Notes: a model not told the origin generated them from the sequence alone. 64,000 nucleotides of DNA from Tolypothrix tenuis PCC 7101 (GCF_002368295.1 NZ_AP018248.1:3359725-3423724); one strand, 5' to 3'; positions 17,362 to 24,515 are shown, counted from the stretch's first letter. Program-made: numbers and translations.

Positions 17362-17481
17362 GGAGGATTTAGTAGCTTTGCCAAGATGTGAAAAATTCCA
17401 TCTCTACTACCTAAATTTCCACAAGTTGAGTAATCTCTACATCTTTCTCTGGTTATAAACAAAGATTAACTCTATAGAGAC

Positions 17482-17531
17482 AGGGCATTGAAGCTGACAA
17501 GTGTATTCACTAGTCTGCATTCCAATGCCCT
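17482..17531. repeat. 50-bp imperfect palindrome
   Basis: Outer arms AGGGCATTG and CAATGCCCT; inner arms GACAAGTG and CACTAGTC around TATT. It may be a miniature hairpin element or the terminator of an unrecognised transcript. Confidence 0.5.
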
Positions 17532-17909
17532 ATACTCATTGACAATTATTTTGTATGTTACTAGATGCTTAGTACCCAGTTAGTAAAGACTTTCGCACCA
17601 CAAAAATAGATTCACAGCCATTGAAAGTAAGCGCAACAAGATAACCTTATTAGCAGCTTGCTTGTAGCTTTCACTATTTTGAAAAAAGAAATTTCTGATT
17701 TACTCAATCATCTTGCTTGAATGATTTTATCTGCTACCCAGCATCTATAAATCAAAGCAAATTTTGCAAATAGCTAAGAGATAATTTAGGCTTGTGCTAT
17801 CTGCCGCTACCACGTTCGTCAGAGGAATTAATTAACATTCTTGCCTTCCTTAATTTGTTTGCTAAATGTACAGAAGCATCCCACGACAAAAGATAGTCAC
17901 ACCATTTAG

Positions 17910-17951
17910 ATCTACTCTTAATTTTTGCTTAAGCAAAAATTAAGAGTAGAT
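17910..17951. repeat. perfect 42-bp palindrome without spacer
   Basis: Each 21-nt half is the exact complement of the other, centred on GCTTAAGC between 17930 and 17931. There is no loop, so it is a dyad able to extrude as a cruciform rather than a classical terminator. Confidence 0.9.
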
Positions 17952-18992
17952 GAATTACACTTGACTCAAAGGATTTGGCTAGCGCAATTCTTTTGTATGA
18001 GATATCTAATATCGCCACTTGAGAGAAAGATGTTTTGTGGCTATGCAGAGTTTCAAAGTCAACACAAAAGTTTAGAATCAACAAGGTTTGACTTTTGCGC
18101 GTCAGTTTTACCCTTCAGGTGAAGGAAACGCCACTTATAGCTTGCTTAACTGTATCAATCAGGTTTTTCTGAGAATTGAAACCTGATGGACTAAGACACT
18201 GATTGCTTGTGAATGTAGTAATTTTATATTTGAGATTAGTTTGTTGTTTGCTCAACGCCACTTTTTGACTGAGCAAATCAAGAATATACTCATTCCTCTC
18301 GAGGAGAACCTATGCCAACGCTACCGCTTCGCTAATAAAAACCTCAAAATGTCTGATTTCTACATAGCGGTACTAGGTAATTAGCAGATTTAATCAATGC
18401 CTGCATTCCAGACAAAACTTATTTCAGAAGTAATCACATCTCTGCTATTAATATTGCCGAAATTTCGTAAGCTGCTGGCATGATGCTTAATCATCCTTAA
18501 ATTACCTTAAGAAGATGGAGTTTTGAGCTTGCTGTAATGATTGTTGGGTGGTTTTAATTTAATCTTTTACAAGAGTAATCAGCCTGCAGGCAAAGTCCTG
18601 TTAAATCTATTTTTTATTTGCATTGTAGCAATTTTTAAGATTTGTTATCTAAGCATATCTGTATTTTTGATTGTTTGAAAACAGAGTTTATACATAACTA
18701 ACAGAGATTTATTGTCTAGGCAGACTTTCTCAAATTACTGAGGAAACGACTAACAATAGTGAAATACCGCAATAGATTTTTTAAAAATTTCTAGGATAGC
18801 AAATCAATTTCAGCAGTATAACTTAGGCTGATGAAGATTATTTTGTAAAGAGATTAAATATTTATACAGATAAAATTTTTCTAGAGAGATTAATAAAGTT
18901 ATTAATTTACTTAAATCCTACAATTAGCAACAGAAGTTTTTAAAATTGACATGTAGTTCTTACTGAAATCTACACAAAAATCTTGACTATAG

Positions 18993-19033
18993 CGCGTATA
19001 AATACGCGAAAATCTCGTATGCATACGAGATTT
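18993..19033 (-). terminator. two adjacent palindromes downstream of patatin gene
   Basis: CGCGTATAAATACGCG (18993-19008) and a perfect 24-bp palindrome centred on TATGCATA (19010-19033) lie 55 bp beyond the patatin stop. Both share the CGTAT motif. On the minus strand the second ends GAGATTTTC, consistent with termination. Confidence 0.55.
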
Positions 19034-19087
19034 CTATTTAAACATCCTTAAGGATTGTATTTTGTATATGGTTTTACGTGAATGCAA

Positions 19088-20269
19088 CTAGTTAATAGCA
19101 ATAAAAGATGCGATCGCGTCTTTTACCTTAGGCCCAACATCGTCTCTTGTATAGTATGTATGTCCTTCATCTATGTATGCAGATGTAGTATCTATCCATT
19201 GTGCAATAATATCCCTGTGAGCGTTATCTATGTCTTCACTCACTTTTATATTTGTATATCTATTTTTCCTGTCTTCTGGCCGCAATAAAACTCTACTGTC
19301 TTTATATGTCTCTCCTGGCTTCGCCTTAAATCTTTCATTTAAATCAAATTGCAGGCGTAAATACCGTTGAGATTCATATCCTCCCATAATTTGCCGACAA
19401 ATAGTGCTATTAACCTCAGACGTAGGCTCCATAAAAATATCAGGAATATGTTGTGCCCAATCTAACGGCTTCCACTTGTTGATTTGCTCAAATTGATAAG
19501 GTTCGCCAGTTTGACCAGTTCCAATCGAAAGGATAGATATGTCTTCCATCTGGAGGTTATCTAGCTTATATTTGCATTTTGTTTCTTGGGAAACAACCCG
19601 ATCCGAACATTGACTGATTTTCATAATTAAACTCAGCGCCGCCAAAGCCGGATTATTAGCTGATACGCCACCATCAATATGTGGAAATACCCAATTGCCA
19701 AATTTCTCTTTGTTAACAGGCTCTAAGTTATAAGGTGGAAAAAACGAAGGAGCCGCTGCCGAAGCGACACATAACTGCCATAAATAACATTCATCGTACC
19801 AACGGTAGCCTAAATCTGGATGACAATTTGTAAAAAATGTGGTGTTGCGATAAAGGGTATCGTAAGCCAAAATTAAAATTATCGGACTATCTATATCTTG
19901 AATTCTGCGGTATCCCAACTCATCTATCAAAACTTTAATCAGCCCTTCGTGAGAATATTTGCTAGGTGACAATGCCTCCAAAATGGGTTGTATGAACGAT
20001 GGGAACCTTTTATAGCGGTTTTTAATTTTCAGGGGGAAGATGTATTTACCCTTATTCACATATAGATTTATTAGTTCTGCACTAGTTTTACCTAAAGCAA
20101 TTCCCGCTGCTAAAATTGATCCAGTAGAAGTACCAGCAATGAGGTCGAAGTATTCATTTAAAGACTGACCTTTCTGTTTTCTAATCTGGTCTTCAACTTC
20201 TTGGAGTATACGTGCAGTAATCACTCCACGCATCCCGCCACCATCCATACTGAGGATTTTGAAGGACAT
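19088..20269 (-). CDS. patatin-like phospholipase
   Basis: 393 residues. The oxyanion-hole motif DGGGMRG is at residues 8-14, the nucleophile elbow GTSTG near 46-50 and the catalytic Asp in DGGVSANNP near 199, so the Ser-Asp dyad is intact. Patatins release fatty acids from membrane lipids. Some act as effectors in cyclic-nucleotide antiviral systems (CapV), but no CD-NTase or other defence gene adjoins this one. A charged C-terminal third (about 260-393) could be an accessory domain. Monocistronic. Confidence 0.9.
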   Translation of the reverse strand: MSFKILSMDGGGMRGVITARILQEVEDQIRKQKGQSLNEYFDLIAGTSTGSILAAGIALGKTSAELINLYVNKGKYIFPLKIKNRYKRFPSFIQPILEALSPSKYSHEGLIKVLIDELGYRRIQDIDSPIILILAYDTLYRNTTFFTNCHPDLGYRWYDECYLWQLCVASAAAPSFFPPYNLEPVNKEKFGNWVFPHIDGGVSANNPALAALSLIMKISQCSDRVVSQETKCKYKLDNLQMEDISILSIGTGQTGEPYQFEQINKWKPLDWAQHIPDIFMEPTSEVNSTICRQIMGGYESQRYLRLQFDLNERFKAKPGETYKDSRVLLRPEDRKNRYTNIKVSEDIDNAHRDIIAQWIDTTSAYIDEGHTYYTRDDVGPKVKDAIASFIAIN

Positions 20270-20689
20270 AGTTATTCTCCTTAATTAGTGGGTAGAGTAA
20301 CTTTTGGTGCATAGTGCTTCTGCTTCTAGATGATTTTAAGCAAGCTTACACATCACAAAGTTGGTCGCCAATGACACCTGTTCTCACCCGATACACTAAT
20401 AACGTCAAGACTGCAAGTGACAATTCTACACGCTCTACTGAGTTTAGTCCTGTATTGAAAATGGGCATAGGGCATGAGGCATGGGGAAAACTTGTTTCCC
20501 ATGATTAGCTGACTGGAAAGTGCTGAGTGCAAATCCCAGTCAGGTATTTTCTTTCCCTTTCTCCCTTCACCTTTTGCCCTTTTACCAACAAGTATTGATA
20601 TTAGTTACAATATGTAGTAGACAATTTCATACTACAACTGTATTATAAATATTAGTTATTAGTCTTAATCACACATACTACAGAAATTC
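20270..20689. other. intergenic region upstream of patatin and HNH genes
   Basis: No supportable gene. Contains G-rich GGGCAT units near 20461-20485 and a run ending TTTACCAACAAGTATTGATA near 20580-20600 that resembles sequence at about 33990-34010. Confidence 0.5.
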
Positions 20690-21000
20690 AATGAACCGCA
20701 GATTTTCCTCAACACATAAGTGCGCGATAGATTGCCGACCCAGCAAGGGTTTGGGTAATGCGATCGCATTCTGTAAAGCCGCTAGCCTGTATGGGCTATT
20801 GGCATTTGAGGGAATATATCGGTTTGTGGGCAGTAAATCTGCAAATCAAGGGATTTTAAGAGCGATCGCGCTCTGGCTAAATCCAAATCGACTGATACAG
20901 AGCGGGAGGTGCAAGTGCTTTCTTGTGCCAACTATAAAGCCAAGAGTATTAACTACTTGACCCCCGCTCCTGAATGACTAGAGGCGGGGGTTATTTTTTT
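20690..21000 (+). promoter_or_regulatory. candidate structured leader with terminator and antiterminator, upstream of HNH gene
   Basis: A GC-rich hairpin ACCCCCGC (20960-20967)/GCGGGGGT (20984-20991) is followed by TTATTTTTTT to 21000, a textbook intrinsic terminator. The very next bases are the HNH ribosome-binding site GAGGAG. GAGCGGG at 20900-20906 can pair with CCCGCTC at 20963-20969, which would break the terminator. Other local stems: AGAGCG/CGCTCT near 20859-20875, and GCAAG/CTTGT near 20911-20927. An 89-codon open frame covers the same bases (20691-20960) but looks like chance. No known riboswitch class was recognised. Confidence 0.5.
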
Positions 21001-21017
21001 GAGGAGTGAATTCACTT

Positions 21018-21554
21018 ATGGAAGCTCAACCACAGACTCAGAAATCACACATATTACAAAATTCGGTGGTCGTGTTCTCTAAGAACTACCTACCATTAGC
21101 ACGGGTTAACATTAAACGAGCCATTGTGCTTTTAGTCACCGGACAGGCAGAATCGTTAGAGTTTGGCAGTACTAAACTTTGGGAAGTTCGCTCTCCTAGC
21201 TTCGTACTACAAGTTCCCGAACATATTCGTCTAACATTTGGCAATCCTGAACGTCATTGGAAAGTACCACCTGTAAATAGACGTGAAGTTCTCAAACGTG
21301 ATGGGCACACCTGCCAATACTGTGGAAGCACCAAGCGTCTCACCCTCGACCATGTAATTCCCCGTTCTAAAGGTGGTCAGCATACTTGGAACAACGTTGT
21401 TACAGCTTGTGAACGCTGTAACTCAACCAAGAGCGATCGCCTACCACATGAAGCAGGAATGGTACTTAAAACCAAACCCAAAGCTCCAATCCACCCAGCT
21501 GTCGCATTTGCAGAACAGTTTTGGAATGCACAACGCCTTACTGAGAATGAGTAA
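21018..21554 (+). CDS. HNH endonuclease
   Basis: 178 residues from the ATG at 21018, with GAGGAG at 21001-21006. The N-terminal strand-rich part (VVVFSKNYLPLARVNIKRA) is the module found in a widespread class of small chromosomal HNH proteins. The HNH nuclease follows (about 95-150): CQYCGS, LTLDHVIPRSKGGQHTWNN, CERCN, with both zinc CxxC pairs and the catalytic His. There is no RuvC domain, so it is not IscB/IsrB. Function in cyanobacteria is unknown. It stands directly before the tRNA array but is separated from it by a terminator. Confidence 0.9.
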   Translation: MEAQPQTQKSHILQNSVVVFSKNYLPLARVNIKRAIVLLVTGQAESLEFGSTKLWEVRSPSFVLQVPEHIRLTFGNPERHWKVPPVNRREVLKRDGHTCQYCGSTKRLTLDHVIPRSKGGQHTWNNVVTACERCNSTKSDRLPHEAGMVLKTKPKAPIHPAVAFAEQFWNAQRLTENE

Positions 21555-21613
21555 TTCACTCCTAATACCGTTTAGTTAAGATATCTCTTCGTTAAGGCAG
21601 CAGAGAAAGAAGA

Positions 21614-21661
21614 GAAAGCAGAGGAGCAGAGGGAGAAATTCTTCCTCTGCTTTCTTTTTTT
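21614..21661 (+). terminator. intrinsic terminator of HNH gene
   Basis: GAAAGCAGAGGA (21614-21625) pairs perfectly with TCCTCTGCTTTC (21643-21654) and is followed by seven T. Confidence 0.85.
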
Positions 21662-21796
21662 GGACATACTACAAGAACAAGATTCAATTTTTCATTTCAA
21701 CTTTATTGAATTAATTCCCTTAAACCCAGTGAGAGAAAGCCATACAGCGATTACATAATCCTACCCTCTCACCCTCGAAAAAAATTTGTAGTATAC

Positions 21797-21825
21797 CCTT
21801 GACACTTTTGTAGCATTTATGTAGT
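21797..21825 (+). promoter_or_regulatory. putative promoter of the tRNA array
   Basis: TTGACA near 21799 and TAGTAT near 21822, 17 bp apart, form a good -35/-10 pair about 90 bp before the first tRNA. The surrounding sequence repeats GTAGTAT or GTAGCAT three times, possibly a regulator site. The rest of 21662-21913 contains no gene. Confidence 0.55.
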
Positions 21826-21913
21826 ATAAATGTAGTGAAGCAAAAGAGCCTCTGCAAAAGGCACAACGCTAACACTTCTGAACCATGAAAACTAAATAAT
21901 TGCCACCCAACGT

Positions 21914-21988
21914 GGGGGTGTAACTCAGTTGGTTAAGAGTGCCTGTCTGTCGAACAGGAAGTCGCGAGTTCAAGTCTCGTCATCCCCG
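21914..21988 (+). tRNA. tRNA-Asp (GTC)
   Basis: Acceptor GGGGGTG/CATCCCC with G73, anticodon loop with GTC, T-loop TTCAAGT. First gene of the array; cloverleaf intact. Confidence 0.92.
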
Positions 21989-21994
21989 CCTTGT

Positions 21995-22072
21995 AGCCTT
22001 TTGGACGAGTAGATTAAGTCGCTCTGATTCTCAGTCAGAGAGAAGCGGGTGCAACTCCCGTCGAGGCTTCCA
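21995..22072 (+). tRNA. tRNA-like gene, probably Glu (CTC), degenerate
   Basis: Acceptor AGCCTTT/CGAGGCT with one mismatch, D-stem GAC/GTC, anticodon stem TCTGA/TCAGA with loop TTCTCAG, T-stem GCGGG/CCCGT. The T-loop reads TGCAACT instead of TTC..., and an extra base precedes the anticodon stem. CCA is encoded. Possibly a pseudo-tRNA. Confidence 0.5.
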
Positions 22073-22077
22073 AAAAT

Positions 22078-22151
22078 GTCCAGGTCGCCTAATGTTAGGG
22101 TATTGGTCTGCAAAACCGACTGTGCGAGTTCAATTCTCGCCCTGGACTCCA
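22078..22151 (+). tRNA. tRNA-Cys (GCA)
   Basis: Acceptor GTCCAGG/CCTGGAC, loop CTGCAAA, encoded CCA. Intact. Confidence 0.92.
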
Positions 22152-22156
22152 AACGT

Positions 22157-22257
22157 TGCAGTGTAGCTTAATGGCAAAGCCCCAAGCTCATAACTTGGTA
22201 TATGCGAGTACCCTTTGGGAAGCCGCTCCGCGTCTACAAATCTCGCCGCTGTGACCA
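22157..22257 (+). tRNA. tRNA-Met (CAT) split by a 27-nt SDR in the T-loop
   Basis: Acceptor TGCAGTG/CGCTGTG (three G-T pairs), anticodon stem CCAAG/CTTGG with loop CTCATAA, A73 and encoded CCA. T-stem GCGAG/CTCGC is intact, but the T-loop is expanded to 33 nt because a 27-nt repeat (about 22210-22236, ACCCT...GTCTA) replaces T55. Probably non-functional as a normal tRNA. Confidence 0.8.
22209..22237 (+). repeat. SDR inserted in tRNA-Met
   Basis: Same 27-nt unit as at 13921 and 24135, with core GGGAAGCCGCTCCGCGTCTA. Confidence 0.85.
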
Positions 22258-22259
22258 AT

Positions 22260-22330
22260 GCACAGATGGTGTAACGGCAGCACCAGGGTCTCCAAAACCT
22301 TTGGTCAGGGTTCAAATCCTTGTCTGTGCG
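22260..22330 (+). tRNA. tRNA-Trp (CCA)
   Basis: Acceptor GCACAGA/TCTGTGC with G73, anticodon loop CTCCAAA, T-loop TTCAAAT. 3' CCA not encoded. Confidence 0.9.
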
Positions 22331-22352
22331 TTCTACTGCGTGTCCTAACCTA

Positions 22353-22419
22353 AGAAGCTTACAAACTGGTCATCTGATTTTCTCAATCAGAGTAGGTTCA
22401 AATCCTACAGCCTCCACCA
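22353..22419 (+). tRNA. D-arm-deficient tRNA-like gene, anticodon TCT (Arg)
   Basis: The 3' half is good: anticodon stem CTGAT/ATCAG with loop TTTCTCA, T-arm GTAGG TTCAAAT CCTAC, 3' acceptor AGCCTCC, A73 and encoded CCA. The best 5' acceptor (AGAAGCT) has two A-C mismatches, and only about 12 nt remain where the D-arm should be. Likely a decayed tRNA; a full Arg(TCT) gene exists at 24190. Confidence 0.4.
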
Positions 22420-22477
22420 AACCTGGGGGCTGAAAAAACAGCTTCTCAAACTTGCATGTGGTAGAAATTTCACTCTT

Positions 22478-22551
22478 GGTGCCGTAGGCAAATTGGTAAA
22501 GCCACCTGTCTTTCAAGCAGGAGATTGCGGGTTCAATTCCCGTCGGCACTG
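22478..22551 (+). tRNA. tRNA-Glu (TTC)
   Basis: Acceptor GGTGCCG/CGGCACT, loop CTTTCAA, T-arm GCGGG TTCAATT CCCGT, G73. Confidence 0.9.
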
Positions 22552-22554
22552 CTG

Positions 22555-22627
22555 ACTTGAGTTGGGATGGCAGAGAGCAGGACAACTGGTCTCTCCATTC
22601 CTTTATTTCACCCAGAAATCTCAAGTA
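22555..22627 (+). other. possible tRNA remnant
   Basis: ACTTGAG (22555) and CTCAAGT (22620) form a perfect 7-bp helix exactly one tRNA length apart, with ATTTC/GAAAT inside at the T-stem place. No anticodon arm can be built. May be an eroded tRNA gene. Confidence 0.3.
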
Positions 22628-22642
22628 ATTACTCAAAGTTGA

Positions 22643-22723
22643 GGGTCGGCTCGCCTACTGGTGTGGGCAACGGTCTGTAAAACCGCCGCGTTTGCTTTGC
22701 TGGTTCAATTCCAGCCCGACCCA
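22643..22723 (+). tRNA. tRNA-Tyr (GTA)
   Basis: Acceptor GGGTCGG/CCGACCC with A73, loop CTGTAAA, long variable arm as expected for bacterial Tyr. Confidence 0.92.
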
Positions 22724-22724
22724 T

Positions 22725-22796
22725 AGCGGGATAGAGTAGTGGTCACTCACAAGTCTCATAAGCTTGTCTAGGAAGGTTCGATTCCTTCTCCCGCGT
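22725..22796 (+). tRNA. tRNA with CAT anticodon (Met or Ile2)
   Basis: Loop CTCATAA on stem CAAGT/GCTTG, D-arm GAG/CTC, T-loop TTCGATT. Six acceptor pairs (GCGGGA/TCCCGC), but position 1:72 is an A-G mismatch. An unpaired 1:72 is an initiator trait, yet the three G-C pairs of initiator anticodon stems are absent. Identity left open. Confidence 0.75.
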
Positions 22797-22801
22797 CTGT
22801 T

Positions 22802-22891
22802 GGAGAGGTGGCTGAGTGGCTCAAAGCATCCTCCTGCTAAGAGGAAACGGGTTTTAAAAACCCGTCGCAGGTTCAAATCCTGTCCTCTCCG
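22802..22891 (+). tRNA. tRNA-Ser (GCT)
   Basis: Acceptor GGAGAGG/CCTCTCC, G73, loop CTGCTAA, long variable arm with stem ACGGGTT/AACCCGT. Confidence 0.93.
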
Positions 22892-22896
22892 CCTTT

Positions 22897-22970
22897 GAGA
22901 ACGTGGTGTAACTGGATAACACATCAGTCTACGAAACTGAAAAGTGAAGGTTCAAGTCCTTCCGTTCTCG
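22897..22970 (+). tRNA. tRNA-Arg (ACG)
   Basis: Acceptor GAGAACG/CGTTCTC, loop CTACGAA. A34 would be edited to inosine by TadA. Intact. Confidence 0.92.
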
Positions 22971-22976
22971 CTTTAT

Positions 22977-23053
22977 CCCCTAGTAGCTCAGTTTTGGTAG
23001 AGAGCGCTGGTCTGAAAAACCAGAGGTCGTCAGTTCGATTCTGACCTAGGGGA
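22977..23053 (+). tRNA. tRNA-Phe (GAA)
   Basis: Acceptor CCCCTAG/CTAGGGG, A73, loop CTGAAAA, T-loop TTCGATT. D-loop slightly enlarged. Confidence 0.92.
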
Positions 23054-23062
23054 CTGGCACAT

Positions 23063-23134
<72 letters not shown>

Positions 23135-23142
23135 CCATTCAT

Positions 23143-23219
23143 TGCCGAGTGGACGACTTGGAAAGTCGCTGTGACTCTGAATCACAGAGATGTTGGTTCG
23201 ACCCCAACCTCGGCAACCA
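23143..23219 (+). tRNA. tRNA-Gln (CTG)
   Basis: Acceptor TGCCGAG/CTCGGCA, loop CTCTGAA, encoded CCA. Confidence 0.9.
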
Positions 23220-23224
23220 ATTAT

Positions 23225-23300
23225 TGCCCTGTGGTGTAACTGGCAACATCCCTCGCTTTGAACGAGGAGATTCCAGGTTCAAACCCTGGCAGGGCAGCCA
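23225..23300 (+). tRNA. tRNA-Gln (TTG)
   Basis: Acceptor TGCCCTG/CAGGGCA, G73, loop CTTTGAA, encoded CCA. Confidence 0.92.
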
Positions 23301-23306
23301 AATTAT

Positions 23307-23387
23307 GCTCCTGTAGCCCAATTGGAAGAGGCGGCTGTCTCAAAAACAGTCTATTTTGTACGGGTTCGACTCCCGTCAGGAGTACCA
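23307..23387 (+). tRNA. tRNA-Leu (CAA), 9-nt variable loop
   Basis: Acceptor GCTCCTG/CAGGAGT, A73 (a leucine identity base), loop CTCAAAA, encoded CCA. The variable region is CTATTTTGT with no stem, unlike the long arm of bacterial tRNA-Leu. Confidence 0.85.
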
Positions 23388-23388
23388 A

Positions 23389-23462
23389 CGGGATGTGGCG
23401 CAACTTGGTAGCGCGGCAGCTTTGGGAGCTGAAGGTTGCAGGTTCAAATCCTGCCATTCCGA
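23389..23462 (+). tRNA. tRNA-Pro (TGG)
   Basis: Acceptor CGGGATG/CATTCCG, loop TTTGGGA, A73. Confidence 0.92.
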
Positions 23463-23465
23463 TAT

Positions 23466-23539
23466 GCCCTTGTGACGAAACTGGCAAACGTGCTGGTCTT
23501 AGAAACCAGATTTTGTGGGTTCGACTCCCACCAAGGGTA
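23466..23539 (+). tRNA. tRNA-Leu (TAG), 5-nt variable loop
   Basis: Acceptor GCCCTTG/CAAGGGT, A73, loop CTTAGAA, T-loop TTCGACT. Variable loop only ATTTT. Confidence 0.85.
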
Positions 23540-23544
23540 CTGAT

Positions 23545-23622
23545 ACTCCCGTGGCGAAATTGGTAAACGCTTCCGTTTGAGGGACGGAATTGTTGCAGGT
23601 TCAAATCCTGTCGGGAGTACCA
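23545..23622 (+). tRNA. tRNA-Leu (GAG), 6-nt variable loop
   Basis: Acceptor ACTCCCG/CGGGAGT, A73, loop TTGAGGG, encoded CCA. Variable loop ATTGTT, no long arm. Confidence 0.85.
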
Positions 23623-23626
23623 AATT

Positions 23627-23698
23627 GGGTCGTTGGCAGAGCGGATATGCAGCTGCCTTTTAAGCAGACTTATCCAGGTTCAACCCCTGGGCGACCCA
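23627..23698 (+). tRNA. tRNA-Lys (TTT)
   Basis: Acceptor GGGTCGT/GCGACCC with one G-T pair, A73, loop CTTTTAA. Confidence 0.92.
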
Positions 23699-23707
23699 CC
23701 AAATTAT

Positions 23708-23781
23708 GCCCCTGTGACCCAATTGGAAGAGGTGCCAAACTTAAAATTTGGAAGTTGCTGGTTCAAATCCAGTCAGGGGTA
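23708..23781 (+). tRNA. tRNA-Leu (TAA), 5-nt variable loop, no intron
   Basis: Acceptor GCCCCTG/CAGGGGT, A73, loop CTTAAAA, variable loop AAGTT. The housekeeping cyanobacterial trnL(UAA) has a long variable arm and commonly a group I intron; this copy has neither. Confidence 0.85.
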
Positions 23782-23782
23782 T

Positions 23783-23840
23783 GGCTGAGATGAAGCGGTG
23801 GTCGCTCATTTGGACGACTACAATTTCTAGTTTCAGATCT
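23783..23840 (+). other. possible tRNA remnant between Leu and Thr genes
   Basis: CTGAGA and TTTCAG can pair as a short acceptor around a D-arm-like GAAGCGGTGGTCGCTC. No anticodon or T-arm can be drawn. Confidence 0.25.
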
Positions 23841-23846
23841 ATAAAT

Positions 23847-23923
23847 GCTGGTGTAGCTCAATGTGGCAGAGCAATCGCCTTGTAAGCGATGGGTTACAGG
23901 TTCAACTCCTGTCACCAGCTCCA
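23847..23923 (+). tRNA. tRNA-Thr (TGT)
   Basis: Acceptor GCTGGTG/CACCAGC, loop CTTGTAA, encoded CCA. Confidence 0.93.
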
Positions 23924-23927
23924 GAAT

Positions 23928-24001
23928 GCGATCGTGGTGTAAAGGCAGCATCAGAGTCTTCCAAACTCACGGTACGAGTTCGATTCTCGTCGATCGCTCC
24001 A
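23928..24001 (+). tRNA. tRNA-Gly (TCC)
   Basis: Acceptor GCGATCG/CGATCGC (HIP1-like), loop CTTCCAA, encoded CCA. Confidence 0.92.
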
Positions 24002-24006
24002 ATAGT

Positions 24007-24077
24007 GCGGATGTGGTGTAAGGGTAACACTGGAGTATGCCAAGCTTCAGATACGAGTTCAAATCTCGTCTTCCGCT
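24007..24077 (+). tRNA. tRNA-Gly (GCC)
   Basis: Acceptor GCGGATG/CTTCCGC with one T-T mismatch, loop ATGCCAA, T-loop TTCAAAT. Confidence 0.88.
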
Positions 24078-24082
24078 CTCGT

Positions 24083-24183
24083 AGCCCTGTAACTCAGTCG
24101 GAGAGTGCCTCTCTTACAAAGAGGAAGTCGCAGGTACCCTTCGGGAAGCCGCTCCGCGTCTACAATCCCTGCTAGGGCTACCA
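24083..24183 (+). tRNA. tRNA-Val (TAC) split by a 27-nt SDR in the T-loop
   Basis: Acceptor AGCCCTG/TAGGGCT, A73 and encoded CCA, anticodon stem CCTCT/AGAGG with loop CTTACAA. T-stem GCAGG/CCTGC is intact, but the T-loop is enlarged by the same 27-nt unit as in tRNA-Met, again replacing T55. This is the only Val gene of the array. Confidence 0.82.
24135..24163 (+). repeat. SDR inserted in tRNA-Val
   Basis: 27-nt unit ACCCT...GTCTA, identical in plan to the copies at 13921 and 22209. Confidence 0.85.
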
Positions 24184-24189
24184 ATTTAT

Positions 24190-24261
24190 GGGAGTGTGGC
24201 CTAATGGATGGGCATCGATCTTCTAAATCGACCTATGTAGGTTCAAGTCCTACCACTCCTG
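24190..24261 (+). tRNA. tRNA-Arg (TCT)
   Basis: Acceptor GGGAGTG/CACTCCT, loop CTTCTAA, stem TCGAT/ATCGA, G73. Confidence 0.92.
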
Positions 24262-24267
24262 CTGTAT

Positions 24268-24341
24268 GGGGTCATAGCTCAACTGGCTAGAGCATCCGCC
24301 TTGCAAGCGGAAGGTTAGGGGTTCAAATCCCCTTGATTCCA
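24268..24341 (+). tRNA. tRNA-Ala (TGC)
   Basis: Acceptor GGGGTCA/TGATTCC with two G-T pairs (the Ala identity pair at 3:70 is G-T here), loop CTTGCAA, A73. Confidence 0.92.
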
Positions 24342-24346
24342 CTGTG

Positions 24347-24420
24347 GTGTCTGAAGCCAAAGTGGTCGCGGCGCTGGTTTGTGGAACCAGTCATTAGGGA
24401 GTTCAAGCCTCCTCAGACAC
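24347..24420 (+). tRNA. tRNA-His (GTG)
   Basis: Eight-pair acceptor GTGTCTGA/TCAGACAC including G-1:C73, the His hallmark. Loop TTGTGGA. Confidence 0.93.
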
Positions 24421-24428
24421 CCCTGAAT

Positions 24429-24511
24429 GGAAGATGCCGCTAAATGGTCGGCAACTGGTCTTGAAAACCAGGGTACAGTCAACTGTAGGGGTTCGATTCC
24501 TCCATCTTCCG
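24429..24511 (+). tRNA. tRNA-Ser (TGA)
   Basis: Acceptor GGAAGAT/ATCTTCC, G73, loop CTTGAAA, long variable arm with stem TACAGT/ACTGTA. Confidence 0.92.
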
Positions 24512-24515
24512 CCTG

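Larger units (their letters stand above)
17362..19087. other. 1.7-kb palindrome-rich gene-free region
   Basis: I see no supportable gene. The region holds an imperfect 50-bp hairpin at 17482-17531 (AGGGCATTG/CAATGCCCT ends), a perfect 42-bp palindrome at 17910-17951, an SDR-like GC-rich patch at about 18303-18335, a hairpin ATCAGGTTT/AAACCTGAT near 18159-18188, and paired palindromes at 18993-19033. Confidence 0.6.

Noticed and set aside
19088..20269. CBASS-type antiviral effector (CapV)
   Set aside because: No cyclic-nucleotide synthase or accessory gene adjoins it; only the patatin domain is shared.
20691..20960. 89-codon ORF upstream of the HNH gene
   Set aside because: No ribosome-binding site, composition driven by HIP1 sites and hairpins, and it overlaps the structured leader; treated as chance.
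20690..21554. HEARO/omega-RNA plus IscB or IsrB system
   Set aside because: The HNH protein has only 178 residues with no RuvC or bridge helix, so it is not an RNA-guided IscB-type nuclease, although a structured leader precedes it.
23708..23781. Group I intron in tRNA-Leu (TAA)
   Set aside because: The anticodon arm is continuous in this gene; no intron-sized insert exists.
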